Shown here in pieces: positions 8,315 through 16,041 of a DNA stretch of 41,275 nucleotides (its first letter is position 1; each line of letters begins with the position of its first letter). The position numbers were made by a program, and so were the translations under genes. This DNA comes from Alistipes sp. GTDB lineage: Bacteria > Bacteroidota > Bacteroidia > Bacteroidales > Rikenellaceae. The DNA is taken from contig JAJQED010000018.1 in NCBI GenBank assembly GCA_021201825.1, forward strand, positions 1 to 41,275. Direction: 5' to 3'. A model generated the notes under the pieces. The model was not told where the DNA came from and did not search any database. It worked only from the letters and a program-made list of their open reading frames with translations.

Positions 8315-8346
8315 TTTGGATACTTAGCAAAAAAGTTGCAATTTTG
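8315..8346 (+). promoter_or_regulatory. Promoter of tRNA-Arg
   Basis: TTTG (8315-8318), 20-nt spacer, CAATTTTG (8339-8346; one mismatch to TAnnTTTG). Transcription would begin near 8353, about 30 nt before the tRNA. Confidence 0.5.
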
Positions 8347-8384
8347 CACTGCCCCGGAAAAAAGTTCGCTTCCCGGGCCGAGCT

Positions 8385-8456
8385 GCACCCGTAGTTCAAT
8401 GGATAGAATGCAAGATTCCGGTTCTTGTGATATGGGTTCGATTCCCGTCGGGTGTA
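8385..8456 (+). tRNA. tRNA-Arg (anticodon CCG)
   Basis: Folds as a full cloverleaf: acceptor GCACCCG/CGGGTGT (7 bp with one G-U), D arm GTTC/GAAT, anticodon stem CAAGA/TCTTG around loop TTCCGGT (anticodon CCG, reads CGG), T arm ATGGG/CCCGT with loop TTCGATT, discriminator A. The 3' CCA is not encoded, as is common in Bacteroidetes. A rho-independent terminator follows within 10 nt. Confidence 0.93.
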
Positions 8457-8463
8457 CACGAAA

Positions 8464-8498
8464 AAGGCCGTCCCAGTAGGGACAGCCTTTTGTTTTTT
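8464..8498 (+). terminator. Rho-independent terminator after tRNA-Arg
   Basis: Hairpin with arms around an AGTA loop (GGC-GTCCC / GGGAC-GCC, one mismatch) followed by TTTTGTTTTTT. It directly follows the tRNA. Confidence 0.8.
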
Positions 8499-8541
8499 GG
8501 GGTACGGCCTAAGTCAGGCCGTCGGGTGTGTATCGAGATGG

Positions 8542-9015
8542 CTACCTGCTCCCCAGGCTTATCTTTGAGAGGTTGGCCAGGCTGGAGATATCCACGTTCC
8601 CCTCGATATAGATCAGGGTGGCCTCCTCGCCGTCGCAGGCGAGCAGGATATACTCGGACTTATCTTTCGACTTTCCGCTGCCCTTGCCTTTCTCCTTGTG
8701 CCATATATTGAACTTCTCCCTGCCGCTGCTGATATCCACCAGCTTGGAGAACTCCCCGCCGGAAGTTATGTCCGCCGCCTCTTTCTCGAACGAGGTGTCC
8801 GCATTTTCGACTATTATCATCCTCAGGGAGTTGATGCCAAGGAACGTGTCGCCCGATTCGCCGGTAAGCATTTTCAGCAGCGACCCCGTGAAGTCCATCG
8901 TAGTATATCCCTCCCTGCCGCTGTATTTTTTGTAGAGGCTCTCGAAGTCCCCGCGCTGTGCCATCGCCGCAAGTGGCAGCAGGGCGACCAGCATTATCAG
9001 AAATATTTTTTTCAT
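8542..9015 (-). CDS. DUF4252 domain protein
   Basis: 157 residues with a Sec signal peptide (MKKIFLIMLVALLPLAAMAQ, cleavage likely at A-M-A|Q), so exported. The rest fits DUF4252, a Bacteroidetes family that recurrently neighbours ECF sigma factors. A Lys/Ser-rich stretch (KEKGKGSGKSKDKS) breaks the domain in the middle. Function unknown. Last gene of the four-gene sigma operon, 11 nt after the outer-membrane barrel gene. Confidence 0.8.
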   Translation of the reverse strand: MKKIFLIMLVALLPLAAMAQRGDFESLYKKYSGREGYTTMDFTGSLLKMLTGESGDTFLGINSLRMIIVENADTSFEKEAADITSGGEFSKLVDISSGREKFNIWHKEKGKGSGKSKDKSEYILLACDGEEATLIYIEGNVDISSLANLSKISLGSR

Positions 9016-9026
9016 TGGCCTAGGTT

Positions 9027-9872
9027 TTAGAACGGGAAGCTGAAGCCTACCGTATAAGTATTTGTTTTAGGTGCGGTGCCGGATTTGAACACCGGGTTGA
9101 AGCCGTAATTCCCGAAGACGTACATGTGCCGGAACCCCGCCCGTGCCGTGATGCCGTACTCGAACATCTCGATAGAGTTGCCGCTGCGCGACTTGGTCTT
9201 GGGGGCTTTGTATTTTGTGTGGGACCCGACGGCCAGCCCGGCGTAACCCCCTGCCGAGAGGAAGAGGTGCCGGCTGAAATTGGCCTCGAACAGGATCGGG
9301 ACATTAAGCGAGAACGTGGTAAGTTTCGACTTTTTGAAGTTATTGGTCACTATATCCACCGGCACCACCTTGCCGGCCTGTTTGTCTATGGTGATCCGGT
9401 GGTCGAACGAATAGTTGCGCCATACCAGGCTCAGCCCGGTGGTGAAGCCGAAATTGCCCCGGCGGTCCAGTGCCGTAGAGGTTTTCAGTATATTGAACCC
9501 GAAATAGATGGACTTGCCGTTTCGCAGGTCCAGGAATCCGTGGTCGGACGGGGCGTAAGCCGAGTAGTTCGGGGAGGTGAAGCCATTGAAGCCGAAGTCG
9601 ATATATGACAGGTGGCCCCGGTAGCGTTTGCGGTAGCGCATCCGGCGCTTCTCTGCCGGGGGAAGCTCGTCGAAAGTCTCGCTCCCGGTAAAGGCCACCT
9701 CGTAACCGCCTATGGAGATCGAGAAGCCGCTCGAGAAATTCTTGTCCTCGGTGATGCGTATCCTCTGGCCGTTCTCCGACTCGTATACCACCCCCTCGTC
9801 GTAATTTTGTGCAGCCGCCGCCATCGCCATACAATAGCAGAGCGCCAGTGAGATCAAAGTTTTCTTCATCAT
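9027..9872 (-). CDS. Outer-membrane beta-barrel protein
   Basis: 281 residues, signal peptide (about 1-21, ending AAAA|Q), then alternating amphipathic strands rich in aromatic residues and Gly. It ends in a C-terminal strand with terminal Phe (YTVGFSFPF), the usual outer-membrane insertion signal. Belongs with the small Bacteroidetes porin-like barrels. Its place behind an ECF sigma factor and a putative anti-sigma protein suggests an envelope-stress or self-regulated function. Specific role unknown. Confidence 0.75.
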   Translation of the reverse strand: MMKKTLISLALCYCMAMAAAAQNYDEGVVYESENGQRIRITEDKNFSSGFSISIGGYEVAFTGSETFDELPPAEKRRMRYRKRYRGHLSYIDFGFNGFTSPNYSAYAPSDHGFLDLRNGKSIYFGFNILKTSTALDRRGNFGFTTGLSLVWRNYSFDHRITIDKQAGKVVPVDIVTNNFKKSKLTTFSLNVPILFEANFSRHLFLSAGGYAGLAVGSHTKYKAPKTKSRSGNSIEMFEYGITARAGFRHMYVFGNYGFNPVFKSGTAPKTNTYTVGFSFPF

Positions 9873-9897
9873 TGTATGTTTTATCGTGTTATCCGTA

Positions 9898-10464
9898 CTA
9901 TAGCGCCTTAAGAAGTTCGCCCAGGCCCGCGATATATTCCAGTTTGCCGAACGCCTCGAACACCGGGGTATCGGGCAGGGGCGACGTGACCGCCGTCGAT
10001 ATGCGGTCGAACGCCTGCCGGGAATATTCGAAAGCGAGGTCGAGGTCCGTCACCGGTTCGCCGTCTATGTAGCAGTAGACCGTCTGCTCTGCGCCGAACT
10101 CATTGCCCACATTCGTGGTCAGCACGAGGGTCGCCGCAATGACCGCCGCCGCCGACACGGCACCGGCTAAGTAATACTTCAAACCGCGTTTGCCCCGGCG
10201 CTCCCGGGCCGGTGCGACCGGCCGGGCCTGACGTTTGCCGGACAGGGTCTGCTCGGGATGCACCGCCGGCTTACCCGTTACACACGCCGCCTCGGCGAAA
10301 TGGCCGAACATGGCCTGCGCGTATTTCAGTTCGGCGGGGATATCCTCTTCGTAGGTGAAGAATTCGCGGATCTGCTGCTCTTCGGTCAGGGTGGTCTCCC
10401 CGTCGAAATATTTCCCGAGCAGTGTGCCGATATATTCCAGCTTTATATCTTTTCCGTTTTCCAT
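9898..10464 (-). CDS. Putative membrane-anchored anti-sigma factor
   Basis: 188 residues. The N-terminal LLGKYFDGETTLTEEQQIREFF is a recurring start of Bacteroidetes proteins encoded after ECF sigma factors. A basic stretch (ARERRGKRG) precedes one membrane helix (about 97-116), placing residues 1-95 in the cytoplasm, where they could bind the sigma factor, and the C-terminus in the periplasm. No zinc-binding HxxxCxxC motif is present. Begins 4 nt after the sigma gene stop. Assignment rests on topology and operon position. Confidence 0.6.
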   Translation of the reverse strand: MENGKDIKLEYIGTLLGKYFDGETTLTEEQQIREFFTYEEDIPAELKYAQAMFGHFAEAACVTGKPAVHPEQTLSGKRQARPVAPARERRGKRGLKYYLAGAVSAAAVIAATLVLTTNVGNEFGAEQTVYCYIDGEPVTDLDLAFEYSRQAFDRISTAVTSPLPDTPVFEAFGKLEYIAGLGELLKAL

Positions 10465-10468
10465 ATCC

Positions 10469-10981
10469 TCAATGTATACCGTAATTCATTATCGTAACCA
10501 TCTTCTCCCGCACCGTCCGCCGGGCCCTCGAAAGGTAGACCCTCACCGAGTCGGCTTCCATCCGCATCACCTGCGCGATCTCCTCCATCGGGAAGCCCTC
10601 CACGTCCCGCAGGTGTATTATCATCCTCTGCTTCTCGGGCAGGGCGGCGATCACCGCCTCGGCGACCGACTTCATATCCGACAGCTCCTGCAGGGGGCGC
10701 GGATCCTCGGCCGCCGGCATCGCCGCCGTGAGCAGCTCTTTTTTGCCGGCTCTCATCTTGCGGGTGCGTATCCTGTCCAGGCAGGCGTTACGGACCGAGG
10801 TCAGTATGAAAGCGTTCAGGTTGCCGTAACCGTCGAGCTGACCGCGTTTGATCCAAAGGCGTTCCATCACATCCTGCACCGCGTCCTCCGCCTCGGCCGA
10901 ATCACGAAGAAGGCTCACCGCGAGCCTGTACATCCTCTCTTTCTGCGACAGTACCTTTGTGCTGAAATCCGTATTTTCCAT
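10469..10981 (-). CDS. ECF-type RNA polymerase sigma factor
   Basis: 170-residue sigma-70 family protein of the ECF class. Region 2 contains YRLAVSLLRDSAEAEDAVQDVMERLW (core binding and -10 recognition); region 4 contains LPEKQRMIIHLRDVEGFPMEEIAQVM followed by a recognition helix with VRVYLSRARRTVREKM. An in-frame ATG exists at 11029, but it lies at a TAATTTTG -7 element (11027-11034), so the start at 10981 (MENTDF) is preferred. Heads an operon with the putative anti-sigma protein, the barrel and the DUF4252 protein, probably the regulon core. Confidence 0.92.
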   Translation of the reverse strand: MENTDFSTKVLSQKERMYRLAVSLLRDSAEAEDAVQDVMERLWIKRGQLDGYGNLNAFILTSVRNACLDRIRTRKMRAGKKELLTAAMPAAEDPRPLQELSDMKSVAEAVIAALPEKQRMIIHLRDVEGFPMEEIAQVMRMEADSVRVYLSRARRTVREKMVTIMNYGIH

Positions 10982-11026
10982 CCGGGTCCGCTCTTTCGTT
11001 TTTGGGCTTTCTGATTGTATGACGGA

Positions 11027-11034
11027 CAAAATTA
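11027..11034 (-). promoter_or_regulatory. -7 element of the sigma factor operon
   Basis: TAATTTTG on the minus strand, 45 nt upstream of the chosen ATG. It implies housekeeping transcription of the sigma gene. No convincing -33 element. Confidence 0.45.
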
Positions 11035-11076
11035 GTTTTTTGAAACAAGCCCCGGCCGTTTTTTGCGCAGGTGGCG

Positions 11077-11084
11077 TAACTTTA
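11077..11084 (+). promoter_or_regulatory. -7-like element of the methyltransferase gene
   Basis: TAACTTTA (7 of 8) on the plus strand, 6 nt before the ATG at 11091, giving a very short or absent leader. Supports 11091 over the longer upstream-open frame. Confidence 0.35.
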
Positions 11085-11090
11085 CACCCG

Positions 11091-11837
11091 ATGAAAGAGA
11101 ATAAGTACGACCAGGAGGGATTTTTCGCCGCCTACAGCCGCTTTCCCCGGTCGGAACGGGGCCTTGCGGCCGCCGGGGAATGGCACCGGCTGCGCCGGCT
11201 GTTCCCGTCCACCGGGGGTAAACGGGTGTTGGATATCGGGTGCGGCTTCGGGTGGCACTGCGCCTATGCCGCCGGTCAAGGGGCCGCGTATGTATTGGGG
11301 ACCGACATATCCGGAAAAATGCTGGCGGAAGCCCGCCGCAGGAATCCCCACCCGGTCATCGAATACCGCCGCCGGGCTATGGAGGAGCTGGAATTCCCGG
11401 ACGGCAGTTTCGACGTGGTGGTCAGTTCCCTGGCGTTCCACTATACACCCGCATACGGGGAGCTGTGTTGCAGGATATACCGGTGGCTTACCCCGGGCGG
11501 GGAACTGCTGTTTTCCGTGGAACATCCCGTTTTTACCGCTGAGGGGCGGCAGCAGTGGGCCGAGACCGTCGACGGCGGCACCGTTTGGCCGGTAGACAAT
11601 TATTTTACGGAGGGGCCACGGGAGGCCGAATTCCTGGGTCACACCGTTATAAAGTACCACCGTACGCTGACGACCTATACTGAAACGCTATTACAGGCCG
11701 GTTTCATAATCACCGCGATAGAAGAACCCCGGCCGGAACTCCCTTCCCCGGAAATACCCGAACAGATGCGTGACGAACTTCGCAGGCCGATGATGCTCAT
11801 AGTGGCCGCACGCAAGCCCGCGGACGCCCAATGTTAA
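11091..11837 (+). CDS. Class I SAM-dependent methyltransferase
   Basis: 248 residues, Rossmann-fold methyltransferase. Motif I is VLDIGCGFG at 46-54, followed by an acidic motif II region (GTDIS), a FPDGSFDVVVSSLAFHY block, and LTPGGELLFSVEHPV. This is the UbiE/Methyltransf_11 pattern, with the closest look to small-molecule enzymes acting on unknown substrates. The reading frame is open further upstream, but that part is antisense to the sigma factor gene. Diverges from the sigma operon. Substrate not assignable. Confidence 0.88.
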   Translation: MKENKYDQEGFFAAYSRFPRSERGLAAAGEWHRLRRLFPSTGGKRVLDIGCGFGWHCAYAAGQGAAYVLGTDISGKMLAEARRRNPHPVIEYRRRAMEELEFPDGSFDVVVSSLAFHYTPAYGELCCRIYRWLTPGGELLFSVEHPVFTAEGRQQWAETVDGGTVWPVDNYFTEGPREAEFLGHTVIKYHRTLTTYTETLLQAGFIITAIEEPRPELPSPEIPEQMRDELRRPMMLIVAARKPADAQC

Positions 11838-11893
11838 CAAATTGTTAACTTCGTTAACTAATTCTTAAATATATTTAAAAAATTACTAAATAA

Positions 11894-11925
11894 TTTGCAG
11901 AATGACAAATTTAGCCTTATCTTTG
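11894..11925 (+). promoter_or_regulatory. Strong promoter of the candidate small RNA
   Basis: TTTG (11894-11897), 20-nt spacer, TATCTTTG (11918-11925), in a very AT-rich setting: the best-formed housekeeping promoter in the window. Predicted start about 11932. No open reading frame follows before a terminator hairpin. Confidence 0.75.
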
Positions 11926-11931
11926 TAACGA

Positions 11932-12026
11932 AGTTTTAAGGTTCATTTTAGGTTAGTAGTTTTAGGTTAGTAGAGGAAACGATGGTGAAGGGCATTCTGC
12001 CCCGAACCACTGTTTCCTTGTTTTTT
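11932..12026 (+). ncRNA. Candidate small RNA with intrinsic terminator
   Basis: A ~95-nt transcript unit framed by a consensus promoter and a terminator, with no coding potential. Two perfect tandem copies of TTTTAGGTTAGTAG (11946-11959, 11960-11973) lead into a hairpin with three helices: GGAAAC (11975-11980) with GTTTCC (12012-12017), GGT with ACC (12006-12008), and GGGCA (11990-11994) with TGCCC (11998-12002). They are separated by two symmetric 3x3 internal loops and followed by TTGTTTTTT. It stops ~80 nt before the separate tdk promoter, so it is not a tdk leader. I do not recognise the family. Confidence 0.65.
11975..12026 (+). terminator. Rho-independent terminator of the candidate small RNA
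   Basis: Outer GGAAAC/GTTTCC and inner GGGCA/TGCCC helices followed by TTGTTTTTT. It could be the functional body of the RNA as well as its terminator. Confidence 0.75.
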
Positions 12027-12081
12027 ATCCCCCTGCCCCGTCCGGGGCCTGAAAAAATGTTCATAATTTCCCGCCATCCTT

Positions 12082-12113
12082 TTTGGCACCCGGCCCGGTG
12101 ACGGGTATCTTTA
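12082..12113 (+). promoter_or_regulatory. Promoter of tdk
   Basis: TTTG (12082-12085), 20-nt spacer, TATCTTTA (12106-12113; 7 of 8), 19 nt upstream of the ATG. Confidence 0.6.
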
Positions 12114-12132
12114 CGGTCAAAATTCCCACGGT

Positions 12133-12699
12133 ATGTTTCTTGAAAACGCCAGCCGGCGCGGCTGGGTCGAAGTGATATGCGGCTCCATGTTCTCGGGCAA
12201 GACCGAGGAGCTTATCCGGCGCCTGAAACGCGCCGAGTTCGCAAACCAGAAAGTGGAGATATTCAAACCCCGTATCGACGTGCGCTATTCCGAGGAGGAG
12301 GTCGTCTCGCACGACTCCAACGCCATACCGTCCACCCCGGTGGATACGGCCCGCAACATACTGCTTATGGCCGAGGACGTGGATGTTGTGGGCATCGACG
12401 AGGCGCAGTTCTTCGACGATGGGATAGTGGACGTATGCCGGGAGCTGGCCAACCGTGGTATCCGGGTCATCGTGGCAGGACTGGATATGGACTATACCGG
12501 CAAACCGTTCGGGCCTATGCCGGCCCTAATGGCCCAGGCGGAATATGTTACCAAGGTACACGCGATCTGCGTGAGGTGCGGCAACCTGGCCAACCATTCC
12601 CACCGCATTACCTCGGGGGACCAGCTTGTGATGCTCGGGGAGAAAGAAACCTACCAACCCCTGTGCCGCCATTGCTTCCATATCGCTACTCAGGAATAA
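12133..12699 (+). CDS. tdk: Thymidine kinase (type II)
   Basis: Salvage enzyme phosphorylating thymidine to dTMP with ATP. The 188-residue protein shows the P-loop GSMFSGKT (17-24), the Walker B-like DEAQFF (89-94), and a zinc-binding lasso with CVRC (146-149) and CRHC (178-181). Length is normal. Convergent with comF; the tdk 3' end, stop and following bases are repeated 188 nt downstream, so a second copy of the last ~11 codons lies outside the gene. Confidence 0.96.
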   Translation: MFLENASRRGWVEVICGSMFSGKTEELIRRLKRAEFANQKVEIFKPRIDVRYSEEEVVSHDSNAIPSTPVDTARNILLMAEDVDVVGIDEAQFFDDGIVDVCRELANRGIRVIVAGLDMDYTGKPFGPMPALMAQAEYVTKVHAICVRCGNLANHSHRITSGDQLVMLGEKETYQPLCRHCFHIATQE

Positions 12700-12758
12700 C
12701 CAGACCGGACGCCGTTAAACCCCGCCCGGATGCCGGGCCGCGGCAAGGGCGGCTATGC
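12660..12758. repeat. Direct repeat, copy 1 (tdk 3' end / comF 3' end junction)
   Basis: 99 bp repeated at 12848-12946 with an offset of 188 and only about three substitutions. It includes the end of tdk, the short convergent junction and the last ~14 codons of comF. In this copy the tdk end is the functional one and the comF end is a relic. Contains the perfect hairpin GCCCGG-ATG-CCGGGC (12724-12738). Confidence 0.9.
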
Positions 12759-12847
12759 CTGTTCGAAAGATTGGGCACATGACAGGGTCAAATGCGGCAA
12801 ACCCCGATACTACGACCAGCGGGTAATGGCCGGAAAAAACTCCCGCA

Positions 12848-12946
12848 CCTCTGCCGCCATTGCTTCCATATCGCTACTCAGGAATAACCCGGCCGGACGC
12901 CGTTAAACCCCGCCCGGATGCCGGGCCGCGGCAAGGGCGGCTATGC
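12848..12946. repeat. Direct repeat, copy 2 (tdk 3' end / comF 3' end junction)
   Basis: Partner of 12660-12758. Here the comF end is the functional one and the tdk end (from about 12848 to the TAA near 12887) is a relic. The hairpin recurs at 12912-12926 inside the comF coding end. Consistent with one tandem duplication of an original convergent junction. Confidence 0.9.
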
Positions 12947-13625
12947 TGATTCTGGCATCAGGGACCGAATCGAGAATGGCCTGTCCACAGGCCGTCAGGG
13001 TAGCACCGGTCGTAAGGACATCGTCCACCAGCAGGATATGCCTGTCCGCAAATGCCTGCGGTTTTACCACTTTAAAAGCACCGTCCACGTTCTCCCACCG
13101 CTCATGGCCCTCGACCGCCGTCTGGCTCCTGCCGTGGCGGGAACGGACAAGGTTACCCGTAGAAAGTTCCACACCGAGTGTAGATGCGATGCCAGCGGCG
13201 ATATACTGCGCCTGATTGTAACCACGTCCGAGTAACTTCCTGCGGTGCAGGGGCACCGGCACCACAACATCCACCTCGCCGTAAAGTCCCGATTCGGCCA
13301 GGCAGCTCCCATACCACAATCCCATATCCCGGGCCGACTTCCAGCCCCCGGAATATTTGAAACCGTGCACCAGCTCGCGGTACCGGCTGCCGTGGACATA
13401 ATGGATAAAGGCCGAAGCCTGCACAACGGGCAGCCGGCCTGCGAACCGGTCCATGACCGGGTTGTCCGGCATCTTCCAGTATTCCGTTAGTGGAATGTCC
13501 AACCGGCATTCGGCACACATGAAGCCCATTTCGCGGGTTACCCCTCGGCCGCACGCGGCGCAAACGGGCGGGAAAAACAATCCACACAGGTCCGCCAATG
13601 CCGCCGATATACCGTTGTTTGCCAT
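12903..13625 (-). CDS. comF: ComF family phosphoribosyltransferase-like protein
   Basis: 240 residues. N-terminal zinc ribbon with CAAC (22-25) and CAEC (37-40), then a PRTase-fold domain with the PRPP loop VDDVLTTGAT (200-209). ComF proteins are tied to DNA uptake and to replication restart. Here it directly follows priA (stop at 13632, start at 13625), an arrangement consistent with reported functional links between ComF-type proteins and PriA. Convergent with tdk; its last codons lie in the duplicated 99-bp segment. Confidence 0.9.
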   Translation of the reverse strand: MANNGISAALADLCGLFFPPVCAACGRGVTREMGFMCAECRLDIPLTEYWKMPDNPVMDRFAGRLPVVQASAFIHYVHGSRYRELVHGFKYSGGWKSARDMGLWYGSCLAESGLYGEVDVVVPVPLHRRKLLGRGYNQAQYIAAGIASTLGVELSTGNLVRSRHGRSQTAVEGHERWENVDGAFKVVKPQAFADRHILLVDDVLTTGATLTACGQAILDSVPDARISIAALAAARHPGGV

Positions 13626-13631
13626 ATATTT

Positions 13632-15938
13632 TTATATCGGGTCCACGTCACAGTAAACCGTAACTTTCCGGTGGACGGGATGCCGCCCGAGAGCGGCGAT
13701 ACGGTCCCGCAGGATCGCCTTGGCTTTGCCGAACGAACTTTCCCGCTCAACTTTCAACATTATCCGCTCCAGGTAGAGGCCGCCGACCTTATCCACCGGC
13801 GGCGGCTGTGGGCCGCACACCCGCTTGCCGAAAACCGTGCGAAGCTCCCCTGCCAGTTCCCCGGCGGCCTGTTGTACGGCCTGACGGTCGGCATGGCGTA
13901 AATGGACGTTCACGATACGGCAATAGGGCGGGTAGAAGAACTCCCGGCGCTCGGCCAGCTGCGACCGGGCCATCGCGGCATAGTCTCCGGAAACGGCCTG
14001 TACGATCACGGGGTGCTGCGGCTGGCCGGTCTGGATTATGACCCGCCCCTGCCGGTCCCTCCTGCCGGCACGGCCCGCGACCTGCGTCAACAGCTGGAAC
14101 GCCCGCTCCGACGCCCTGAAATCGGGATAGGCAAGGAGGTTGTCCGCGTTGAGCACGGCAACCAGGCTGACTCCCCCGAAATCGAAACCCTTGGTTATCA
14201 TCTGTGTCCCGACCAGTATATCGGTCCTCCCCTCCTCGAACGAGCGGATGATGGCCGAGAAGCGCTTTTCGGAAGTGGCCGTGTCCCGGTCCAGCCGCTC
14301 GATCACCGCCCCGGGAAACAGGGCGGCCAGCTCCTCTTCCACTTTTTCGGTGCCGAACCCCCGGGGTTGCACCGCCTTTTGCCCGCACCCGGGACAGGCG
14401 GCGGGCATCCCCTGCCCGTATCCGCAGTAGTGACACCGCAGGCTTGCCTCCGATTTATGGTACGTAAGGGTCACGTTGCAGTTGGGGCACGATGCCGTCC
14501 ACCCGCACCGTGTACACTCCACAAAAGGCGAGAACCCGCGCCGGTTCTGGAACAGCATGGCCTGCCGCCCGTTGGCAAGGGCGTCCGAAAGGTTATCGAG
14601 CGTCAGTTTATTGAAATGGGTTTCGCGTTCGCCGCGTTTCGATGCGGCGACGGTGTCCGACACCACTATATCCGGCATGGGGGTCCCGCCGAACCGCTCG
14701 CCCACGTAGACATACCCGTACTTACCCGCCATCGCGTTCGCATAGCTTTCGAGCGACGGCGTGGCACTGCCGAGCAACGTTTTGGCCCCGGACATCCCCG
14801 CCAGCACAACGGCCGTATCCCGGGCATTGTACCGCGGAGCGGATTCGTGGTTCTTATAGCTGGGGTCGTGTTCCTCGTCTACGATCACCAGCCCGAGTTT
14901 TTCGCCGGGCAGGAAGACCGCCGACCGCGCCCCTACGATAAGCGTCCCGCCGGACGACGACGAGGCCCGGATAAAGTTCTCCGTCTTTCGCCGCACGGGG
15001 TAACTGGAGTGGTAGGGGATCACCCGGTCGCCGAAGAAACGGCGGAGCCGGGCCACCGTCTGGGCGGTCATGGCTATTTCGGGGAGCAGGTAGAGCACAT
15101 CCTTTCCGGCGGCCAGCTGCCGGGCGATAAGCCGGATATAAATTTCGGTCTTACCGCTCCCGGTAACCCCGTGCAGCAGTACGGTCGCCGTATTTTCGAA
15201 AGCGGCGTCGATCCGGCTCACCGCCTCCGCCTGCACCTTGCTAAGGGTCGGCAGGAGGTTTTCCGCAACCGGTTCGGGGACGACCTGTCCTCCGGGAGGA
15301 ACGTCCGTGGTCAGCCGCCGTACCAGCCCTTTCTTTTCCAGGCGGCCGATAACCACCGGGTCGATCCCGAGGCTTCCTCGTGGCACGGAGGCAGTAAAAG
15401 GGTCGGCCTCTCCCAAAGCCGCTACGATACCCACAAGGGCCTCATACATTTTGGGTCCGCGCCTCCGCAATTTCTCGAACGCCTCGTTAAGGCCGTCCAT
15501 ACCGTCGAGGGCGTCCCCCAGGGCGATATCGACCTGCGTCGCGGGCCGGTATGCACGGGCATCGAGCTCCACATCGCTGAACCCGGCAGGTTTGAGGGCC
15601 GCCGGTAGGGCCACCCGCATCGCATCTCCCACCCCGCACATATAATATTCCGCCACCCACTCCCAAAGGGCCAGCATTGTGCGGCCCACGGGCGGGAAAT
15701 TACGGTGTACGGACAGGACCTCCCGTATATTTTTGTATTGCGGACGCTCACCGGTCAGCCGTTTTACGACGCCGGTATACCTCTTCGATCTTCCCAATGG
15801 CACCACCACGAGGCTACCCTCCCCGACCAGCGGGACCAGCTCACCGGGGACGGCATAAGTATAGACCCCGCCCTGCAAAGGCAGGATCACCTCCGCGAAA
15901 GCCGCATCCCGCGCGCGCGTATCGTGCCTGGTTTCCAC
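13632..15938 (-). CDS. priA: Primosomal protein N', replication restart helicase
   Basis: Superfamily 2 3'-5' helicase that reloads the replisome at collapsed forks. The 768-residue protein has an N-terminal DNA-binding domain (about 1-115), Walker A GVTGSGKT (257-264), Walker B DEEHD (354-358), eight zinc-coordinating cysteines between 475 and 518 in four CxxC pairs, and motifs V/VI (LVGTQMITKGFDF, QVAGRAGR). Full length. First gene of the priA-comF pair, divergent from mqnA. Confidence 0.96.
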   Translation of the reverse strand: METRHDTRARDAAFAEVILPLQGGVYTYAVPGELVPLVGEGSLVVVPLGRSKRYTGVVKRLTGERPQYKNIREVLSVHRNFPPVGRTMLALWEWVAEYYMCGVGDAMRVALPAALKPAGFSDVELDARAYRPATQVDIALGDALDGMDGLNEAFEKLRRRGPKMYEALVGIVAALGEADPFTASVPRGSLGIDPVVIGRLEKKGLVRRLTTDVPPGGQVVPEPVAENLLPTLSKVQAEAVSRIDAAFENTATVLLHGVTGSGKTEIYIRLIARQLAAGKDVLYLLPEIAMTAQTVARLRRFFGDRVIPYHSSYPVRRKTENFIRASSSSGGTLIVGARSAVFLPGEKLGLVIVDEEHDPSYKNHESAPRYNARDTAVVLAGMSGAKTLLGSATPSLESYANAMAGKYGYVYVGERFGGTPMPDIVVSDTVAASKRGERETHFNKLTLDNLSDALANGRQAMLFQNRRGFSPFVECTRCGWTASCPNCNVTLTYHKSEASLRCHYCGYGQGMPAACPGCGQKAVQPRGFGTEKVEEELAALFPGAVIERLDRDTATSEKRFSAIIRSFEEGRTDILVGTQMITKGFDFGGVSLVAVLNADNLLAYPDFRASERAFQLLTQVAGRAGRRDRQGRVIIQTGQPQHPVIVQAVSGDYAAMARSQLAERREFFYPPYCRIVNVHLRHADRQAVQQAAGELAGELRTVFGKRVCGPQPPPVDKVGGLYLERIMLKVERESSFGKAKAILRDRIAALGRHPVHRKVTVYCDVDPI

Positions 15939-15963
15939 CCCCTAAAATTACTTCCTTTTTTAA

Positions 15964-15971
15964 TAACTTTA
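15964..15971 (+). promoter_or_regulatory. -7-like element upstream of mqnA
   Basis: TAACTTTA (7 of 8) in the 103-nt priA-mqnA divergent gap. No clear -33. On the minus strand TAATTTTA (15943-15950) could serve priA. Confidence 0.3.
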
Positions 15972-16041
15972 CACCGGGGCGATCCAATTCGCCGCTGACG
16001 GGCCTCAGCGCACGGCAGCCAACCGTTAAAACCGAAAAGAT

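Noticed and set aside
13902-15608. 568-residue plus-strand open frame
   Set aside because: Antisense to priA; long only because high-GC third positions suppress stops.
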